This document shows, one piece after another, positions 59,361-64,000 of a DNA stretch of 64,000 nt. How positions within the stretch are numbered: position 1 is the first letter of the stretch; every line of letters begins with the position of its first letter. Below the pieces are notes generated by a model. That model had not been told where the DNA came from, searched no databases, and saw nothing but the letters and a program-made list of their open reading frames with translations. The position numbers and the translations under genes were made by a program. The stretch is from JACMQW01 sp964536965 (GTDB taxonomy: Bacteria; Bdellovibrionota; UBA1018): the NCBI GenBank assembly GCA_964536965.1, contig CAZIAL010000017.1, positions 1-64,000 on the forward strand, written 5' to 3'.

Positions 59361-59662
59361 CCCTTCATCTTGGGTCCGTTCCGGGGTGAAGCAAAGGCAT
59401 TTTCTCCAAGCCGCGCCGAGGGCTTCCTGGGTGCCGACAGTCTTTTGGCGCACGGCCGGCGTGGGTCTTCCGCGACACACGCACGGATGCGAAAATAGCC
59501 CAATTTCAGCGGAATTCTGCGTGTTTTTTAATACTTGATCTCTTTACTCTATTATCCGAAAAAGCCAAAATAGAGAGTGTGGGAATCAAGAATTTCTCGT
59601 GTTTTTACGATGAGTTCTTCTGAAGGCGGGAGTTTCTCGTCTGCATTACCCGGGGGTCGCAC
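59361..59662. other. AT-rich intergenic region before the exported operon
   Basis: A 302-bp gap between the divergent GcvH-like gene and the operon starting at 59663. The part from 59520 to 59640 is much more AT-rich than the rest of the window (TTTTTTAATAC, TATTAT at 59550-59555) and probably holds the operon promoter, but no clean -35/-10 pair with the right spacing is visible. No ORF or terminator is evident. Confidence 0.4.
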
Positions 59663-61954
59663 GTGGGCAGAATGACTAAAAATATTCATCGAATTTTTCC
59701 GTTCGCCGTCGGCGCGATTTTCGCGACGCCCGCGTCGGCTTGGGAATTCGGCAAACCTTGTCAGTCGATGCCGAACTTCTGCGGTAGCAAGACGATCCAA
59801 AGCCGGGTGATCACCGCCCCGCCGACCTTTCCGGGAACGATCGGAACCTTCGGTACGAAAAAAATCACCGCCGAAGACGTCGCGGGTCAGCTTCGGGGTC
59901 CGGACGGGAAAATTTATAACGTCCGCGTCGTCCAGGACAGTCCCTTCACGCGTAAATGCGCGGCTCCCCTTTCCCAGACCGCGCCGACCTATACGATCAC
60001 GAAAGTCGCGACCGTGACCGGAGCCGCGATCCATAACACTTGCAAGGACACCGCAATCACTTCGAACCCGCAGAACTCGGCTTCAAGCAAGACGACGAGC
60101 ACCGCGAAGAACTCGACGAAGGGCTCCACCCAGGAATCGAGTGGGAGTGGTGCTACCGCGAACCAGTCGGGTACGAAGACTCCGACGACCCAAGCGGCCG
60201 TCACGAATTCCAACTCGGGCGACGGCTCGGGCGATCGTCAGGACCAGGGGGATAAGAAAAGCACTGCCGGCATGACGGATCTCCAGCGGAAGATCGCGCT
60301 CTCCGAAGAGGCGCAACTTAAGAAAGAAGGCACTTCGTCGGTCGATCTGAACGGGGAACAACTCGGCGACCTTAAACTCGGGGCCGGCGCGAAAGGCGTC
60401 CTGGGCCGGGACGCGAACGGCCGCCACTACGTCACCATCACGACTCCGGGCAAAGGTGGTGCCGCGGTCGAGAAGGGTCAGCGCTACTACACCGATAACG
60501 GCGAACAAGTCGGCGACAAGTACGTCACCGGAAGCGGTGTGAAATACGACAATCGCGCAGACTGGATCGACGCCGGCGGAAATAAAAACGGAAAGATCAC
60601 CTACGAGGACGGCTCTACGGTCACCTACAAGAACGGCGTCGCGGTCGAAGCCACCGACAAAAACGGCAAGAAGAAGACACGTGCTGAACTCGAGTCCATG
60701 CGAACCGCCGGCAACCCCAAAGACAAGGATGATCGCGACGAGTGCGAAGCTTCCGCCGAAATCGGTAAAAAAGAAGGCAAAAACTATCGTTGTAGCCCGA
60801 CTTACGGCATTGCCAAAGCGACCGAGACCGCGAACCAAGTCCTGACCAGCGCGGGTCGCAACATGGTGAATCAAATCGGAAACGGTCAGATGCGTCGGAT
60901 GCAGAATGGACGCATTTCCGGCACGCAGGACGCGGCCGCGAAAATGGCGAAGACTTCATTCACCTATGAAACGGGTCTCGGCGTAGCGAACGTCGCGGCG
61001 GCCGCCATTCTGGCGAAGAAGACGAAGCAACATGGAAATAACATCGTCGAACTCCGGGCGGGAATGCAGTCCGCCGAAGTCGATGCCGACATGGACCTGA
61101 ACGACGTGGCGGCCGCGAAAAAAGCGAAACGCTATCAGAGGGCCGTCATCGAACAGAAACAAGCGAAACAACGTGCTAAAGAGGCCACCTTCGTCGCGAC
61201 GATGGCCGGCGTCCAAGCCCTTGCCGGAGCCGTGACCGCGAAGAAGATGCAGAAGCAGGCGGAGGAAAACGCCCGCCTCGATCGCGCGAACCAGAAACTG
61301 ATCGAAGAAAATACTTTCGCCTACGACAACAATCCGCTCTTCGGAATGACTCCCGGCGGAGCCTACGATCCGAACCAGCAAGCGGCGTCCGATGGAACCG
61401 AAACTCAGAATGCGGGACAGACCGACACGCTCGGTGGGCCGGGTTCGGACGAACCGTACGCGGGCCTCGGCAAAGGAAACGACCTGACGGGCGTGAACGA
61501 CGGCGGACCGATCGGTCCGAAAGCCGGGGCCTTTAAGGCCGGAGCCGGCGCTGCCGGCGGCGGTGGCGCGGGAGCGGGTGGCGGAGCCGGTGCGGGCGGT
61601 GGCGGCGGCGGTCCCGGTGCGGAAAACTCGGAAGAAAACAAGGCGGCTTACGCCTCGGAATTCGGCACGAAGGAACGCTACGAAACCGGCGGAGCGGCCG
61701 GAGGTCGCGGCGGCGCAAAAGGCGGCGCGGAGAAAGATGACGGCGGTATCGACCTGAACGGTCTCCTCGCCCAGTTCCTGCCGAAGGACGAGAAAGACAT
61801 CGGACCCCAGAACGGAATTCTCGACTTCGCCGGAAACCGGGGAGTCGCGGCGGAAGAGCCCGAAGCTTCTTACCTGGATAAGAACGCCGATCTTTTCCAG
61901 AGAATTCACGAAACGATGACGGAGAAGAACCGGAAGGGTCACGTCGGAATTTAG
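59663..61954 (+). CDS. Exported Cys/Gly-rich protein, first gene of terminal operon
   Basis: A 763-residue protein. The GTG at 59663 is preceded by GGGGG (59652-59656); an ATG 9 bases later is possible. A signal peptide ends near ASAW. The mature N-terminus has Cys at GKPCQS, NFCGS, KCAAP, NTCKD. A Thr/Ser/Gly-rich linker (~120-200) follows, then a repeat-like region (TGSGVKYDNRADW, GKITYEDGSTVTYKNG), a long helix (~480-560, AAKKAKRYQRAVIEQKQAKQRAKE), and a poly-Gly/Ala stretch (~625-655). The C-terminus reads GIDLNGLLAQFLP then DLFQRIHETMTEKNR, similar to the end of the next protein. Function unknown. Confidence 0.7.
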   Translation: MGRMTKNIHRIFPFAVGAIFATPASAWEFGKPCQSMPNFCGSKTIQSRVITAPPTFPGTIGTFGTKKITAEDVAGQLRGPDGKIYNVRVVQDSPFTRKCAAPLSQTAPTYTITKVATVTGAAIHNTCKDTAITSNPQNSASSKTTSTAKNSTKGSTQESSGSGATANQSGTKTPTTQAAVTNSNSGDGSGDRQDQGDKKSTAGMTDLQRKIALSEEAQLKKEGTSSVDLNGEQLGDLKLGAGAKGVLGRDANGRHYVTITTPGKGGAAVEKGQRYYTDNGEQVGDKYVTGSGVKYDNRADWIDAGGNKNGKITYEDGSTVTYKNGVAVEATDKNGKKKTRAELESMRTAGNPKDKDDRDECEASAEIGKKEGKNYRCSPTYGIAKATETANQVLTSAGRNMVNQIGNGQMRRMQNGRISGTQDAAAKMAKTSFTYETGLGVANVAAAAILAKKTKQHGNNIVELRAGMQSAEVDADMDLNDVAAAKKAKRYQRAVIEQKQAKQRAKEATFVATMAGVQALAGAVTAKKMQKQAEENARLDRANQKLIEENTFAYDNNPLFGMTPGGAYDPNQQAASDGTETQNAGQTDTLGGPGSDEPYAGLGKGNDLTGVNDGGPIGPKAGAFKAGAGAAGGGGAGAGGGAGAGGGGGGPGAENSEENKAAYASEFGTKERYETGGAAGGRGGAKGGAEKDDGGIDLNGLLAQFLPKDEKDIGPQNGILDFAGNRGVAAEEPEASYLDKNADLFQRIHETMTEKNRKGHVGI

Positions 61955-62002
61955 TCAGTGGAGTTAAACGCGGGCCGGGGGGCTCGCACGAAGGGGATCG
62001 TC

Positions 62003-63253
62003 TTGAGCTGCACGTCCGTTTGCAAACACTCTCGCCACCGCTTCGTCGTCGCCCTTGCGACGACCGTCGGCCTTCTCGCGCTCGCTCCGGGAACCGCATC
62101 CGCGGTCGGACTCGATAAACAGGTAAAGGACGTCTGTCGCACGAGCAAGGACGCCGACTTTCGCGCGAAGTACTGCACGGCCGCGAAGGATCATAAAAAA
62201 GGATACGTCGCCAACATCTCGACCTCCGCGGTTTGGACGGGCGTCGCGACGGTCTGCGGTGTTGCCTGCGGAAAAGTCGTCGGTGGAATCGTCTGCAAGG
62301 TCTCCTCGATGGGCGGCACCGCCGGCGAAGGCGTCCTCACGAAGAAATTCACGGACTCCATCCTGGGCGCGGGCAGCCAAGCGGCGGGCTCCATTCTGAA
62401 AGACGGAAAAGCCGTCGCCGACCACGGAAAAGTGAATGGCGACGCCTGCATGACCGCGGGAACGAGCGCGCTAAAGGCCTACGAAAAATTCTCGAACTCC
62501 AAGCAGAACAAAATGGGCCTGAGCGAACTTCGCGAACAGACCAAGGGCATGAATACGAAACTGGGCGGAGAAAACGCCCATTTCGCCGGGGATACGCACA
62601 TCACCTCCGGAGACACCGATGGTTCGAATCGACATGCAGCGACGATCCGGGAGACGAAAGAGGTCTGCGACGAAGCCGCCCTCTCGACCGCTTTGGGATC
62701 GATTCGTTGCGCAGCTAGTGCGGATCCTTCGCTCCCCGCCTATGTGAAGAGCGAAGAATTCCTGCGTGATCTCCAGAAGGCGTCCGGGAAATCGCCGGAC
62801 GCGTTCTTCGGCGGCTTCCAGAATCCAGGACAGGCCCTGGCCGATACTCCGATCGTGAAAGGGATGTCTTCCGCCCAACAGGCGGGCCTGGCGGACTCGC
62901 TCGAAGCCATGGATCGTTACAGCGCACGCAAAGTCGCGGCGATCGCCCAAAAATCAGGTGCGAAACCGGCCGGCGAATACCGCTCGGCGGGTGGCCGTGG
63001 CGCCCCGGACTTCGGCGCCGAAGAGGATCTCGACGTAAACGGAATGCTCGCGGGAATGCTCGGTCAGCTCGGAGCCGACGGACAGCCGCTCGCGGAAGAC
63101 GCGGACGCGGCGAATTCGGGAGGCGCGAATGCCGACCGCCAGCCCGCGACGATCATCAGCCCGGAGGACCGGGCCATCAGTATTTTCGATCGAGTGAAAT
63201 GGCGCTACGGCGCCCTCTCTAAGTCCGACCGCATCGGAGGTCTCGTCCCATGA
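62003..63253 (+). CDS. Exported Cys-rich protein, second gene of terminal operon
   Basis: A ~416-residue protein. The TTG at 62003 is favoured because AAGGGG (61991-61996) lies 6 bases upstream and a signal peptide follows (cleavage near TASA); a GTG at 61958 is also in frame. The mature part has CGVACGKVVGGIVCKV, a short Cys cluster that recurs in the next protein as CGVACVLSS. Other Cys are at DVCRTS, RAKYCTAA, GDACMTA, KEVCDEA and IRCAAS. The C-terminus has DLDVNGMLAGMLGQL and ISIFDRVKWRYGAL, like the first protein. It follows the first gene by 48 bp and overlaps the next by ATGA. Confidence 0.7.
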   Translation: MSCTSVCKHSRHRFVVALATTVGLLALAPGTASAVGLDKQVKDVCRTSKDADFRAKYCTAAKDHKKGYVANISTSAVWTGVATVCGVACGKVVGGIVCKVSSMGGTAGEGVLTKKFTDSILGAGSQAAGSILKDGKAVADHGKVNGDACMTAGTSALKAYEKFSNSKQNKMGLSELREQTKGMNTKLGGENAHFAGDTHITSGDTDGSNRHAATIRETKEVCDEAALSTALGSIRCAASADPSLPAYVKSEEFLRDLQKASGKSPDAFFGGFQNPGQALADTPIVKGMSSAQQAGLADSLEAMDRYSARKVAAIAQKSGAKPAGEYRSAGGRGAPDFGAEEDLDVNGMLAGMLGQLGADGQPLAEDADAANSGGANADRQPATIISPEDRAISIFDRVKWRYGALSKSDRIGGLVP

Positions 63254-64000
63254 AGAACTTCTTATCGAAAGCTTTCGTTCTTTTCGTCGCGCTCTCCGTT
63301 TCGGGAGCGTCGGCTCCCCTCGCCCACGCCGAGGAAAGCTGCGGCAGTATCTGCGGAATCAACTCCGCGAACGCGAAAAACATGATTCAGGACCCGACCT
63401 GCAAGGCGAGCGACAGCTGCACCAGTTGCGTGGTGAATGCCCTGACGACCAGTCAGTCGGGTGCGTACTGTTCAGCGTACAACAACTCGAACAAAGCGAA
63501 GACCGGCGAAGTCATCAACGCATCACTGAACACCGCCGCCACCGTTCTCTGTGGCGTCGCCTGCGTTCTCTCCTCCAATCCCGCCACCGCGGGTGGGGCG
63601 CAAGCATGGACGAAGGCTTGTGGATATTCCGGCTTGGCCGTAACCGCCGTCGAAGTCGGCTACACCATCGCTAACATCGCGAAGGGACAGGACGCCGAAC
63701 TTCTTTCCCTGGCCGGCTCGGCGCTCTCGGCCAAGAACACGATGAAAATCATCAAAGTCGCGAAGGAATCTACCGGCGTCGCGACTAAAATGACGAATAA
63801 TCCTGCGTGCTTTAACACGGTGATGTACGGTATCGCCGCCGCCGCGAAAATCTCCTCGATCAGCAAAATGAAAAAAGCGAGCGGCGCCAGCTGCGATTCG
63901 GCGAAGAACCTCGCCGGCGCCGCCGGTGGGGCCGTGCAGTCCTGCCTCGCGCAGAACAGCGTCTCCACTCCGAGCGGCTCCAGCCTCCATGGCCTTTTTG
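63250..64000 (+). CDS. Exported Cys-rich protein, third gene of terminal operon (partial)
   Basis: The ATG at 63250 overlaps the previous stop (ATGA). A signal peptide ends near AHAE, and the frame stays open to base 64000, so at least 250 residues are present and the C-terminus is outside the window. It has many Cys: ESCGSICGINSAN, PTCKASDSCTSCVV, AYCSAYN, VLCGVACVLSSN, TKACGYSG, PACFN, ASCDSAK, QSCLAQ. The CGVAC block matches the second protein. The spacing suggests several disulphides. It likely functions outside the inner membrane with the two upstream products. The family is not recognised. Confidence 0.7.
   Translation, partial: MKNFLSKAFVLFVALSVSGASAPLAHAEESCGSICGINSANAKNMIQDPTCKASDSCTSCVVNALTTSQSGAYCSAYNNSNKAKTGEVINASLNTAATVLCGVACVLSSNPATAGGAQAWTKACGYSGLAVTAVEVGYTIANIAKGQDAELLSLAGSALSAKNTMKIIKVAKESTGVATKMTNNPACFNTVMYGIAAAAKISSISKMKKASGASCDSAKNLAGAAGGAVQSCLAQNSVSTPSGSSLHGLF

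Noticed and set aside
59535..59555. TTGATC and TATTAT as a promoter for the terminal operon
   Set aside because: The spacer is 9 bases, so the two cannot work together as -35 and -10.

Overview
The window is GC-rich and densely coded on both strands. It looks like a chromosome segment of a Gram-negative bacterium of the Bdellovibrionota (Bdellovibrio-like) type. That placement is an inference from gene content: TIGR02147/DUF4423 proteins (a family known mainly from Bdellovibrio and Fibrobacter), a short GLQIGLINV-type surface-repeat protein, a cysteine-free alpha-2-macroglobulin, exported trypsin-like proteases, several L,D-transpeptidase-like proteins, and a very high share of proteins with signal peptides or lipoboxes. 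I see no phage, insertion sequence or CRISPR array.

Layout. 0-5.3 kb: a broken lipase-like gene, a small exported protein, a vanadium-haloperoxidase/PAP2 protein, an HD-GYP protein with a degenerate receiver, and an RlmG/RsmC-type rRNA methyltransferase. 5.4-10.3 kb: a tight three-gene operon of exported proteins (L,D-transpeptidase-like, unknown, and a PEP-synthase-type ATP-binding domain behind a signal peptide). 10.3-13.1 kb: minus-strand exported genes, including a metzincin protease cut by an in-frame TAG, then tRNA-Leu with a truncated tRNA copy beside it. 13.2-20 kb: 2OG-Fe(II) oxygenase, beta-barrel protein, serine acetyltransferase, GreB, DUF1853 and OmpA-family proteins. 20-24.8 kb: the first TIGR02147 plus exported-partner pair, a surface-repeat protein, a thioesterase, a large exported protein and tRNA-Val with promoter and terminator. 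25-32 kb: accessory stretch with two exported or lipoprotein unknowns, a broken ORF, a secreted ADP-ribosyltransferase-like protein, a mini TIGR02147 protein and a second TIGR02147 plus exported-partner pair. 32-41.7 kb: a 2015-aa alpha-2-macroglobulin overlapping an SDR gene, lipB, a CsgG/FlgT-like lipoprotein and its exported neighbour. 41.8-43.7 kb: tandem trypsin-like proteases. 43.7-54.6 kb: housekeeping genes dnaE, guaA, guaB, gamma-carbonic anhydrase and miaB, interrupted by two small exported proteins, one derived from the flagellar rod protein FlgC. 54.8-57.2 kb: tandem L,D-transpeptidases. 57.2-59.4 kb: a Fur-family regulator divergent from a stand-alone ribosomal protein S4 gene with two palindromes between them, and a GcvH-like protein without the lipoyl lysine. 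59.6-64 kb: an operon of three exported Cys/Gly-rich proteins running off the end.

The strongest candidates for undescribed biology are the duplicated two-gene module (TIGR02147 gene overlapping by ATGA an exported protein with NGG and LELHEAIY motifs), the exported operon at 59.7-64 kb, the exported transpeptidase/ATP-binding operon at 5.5-10.3 kb, the secreted ADP-ribosyltransferase-like protein, the exported FlgC-like protein, and a palindromic insertion inside guaA. Several genes are broken or start at unusual codons (two probable ATT starts), so assembly errors must be kept in mind.
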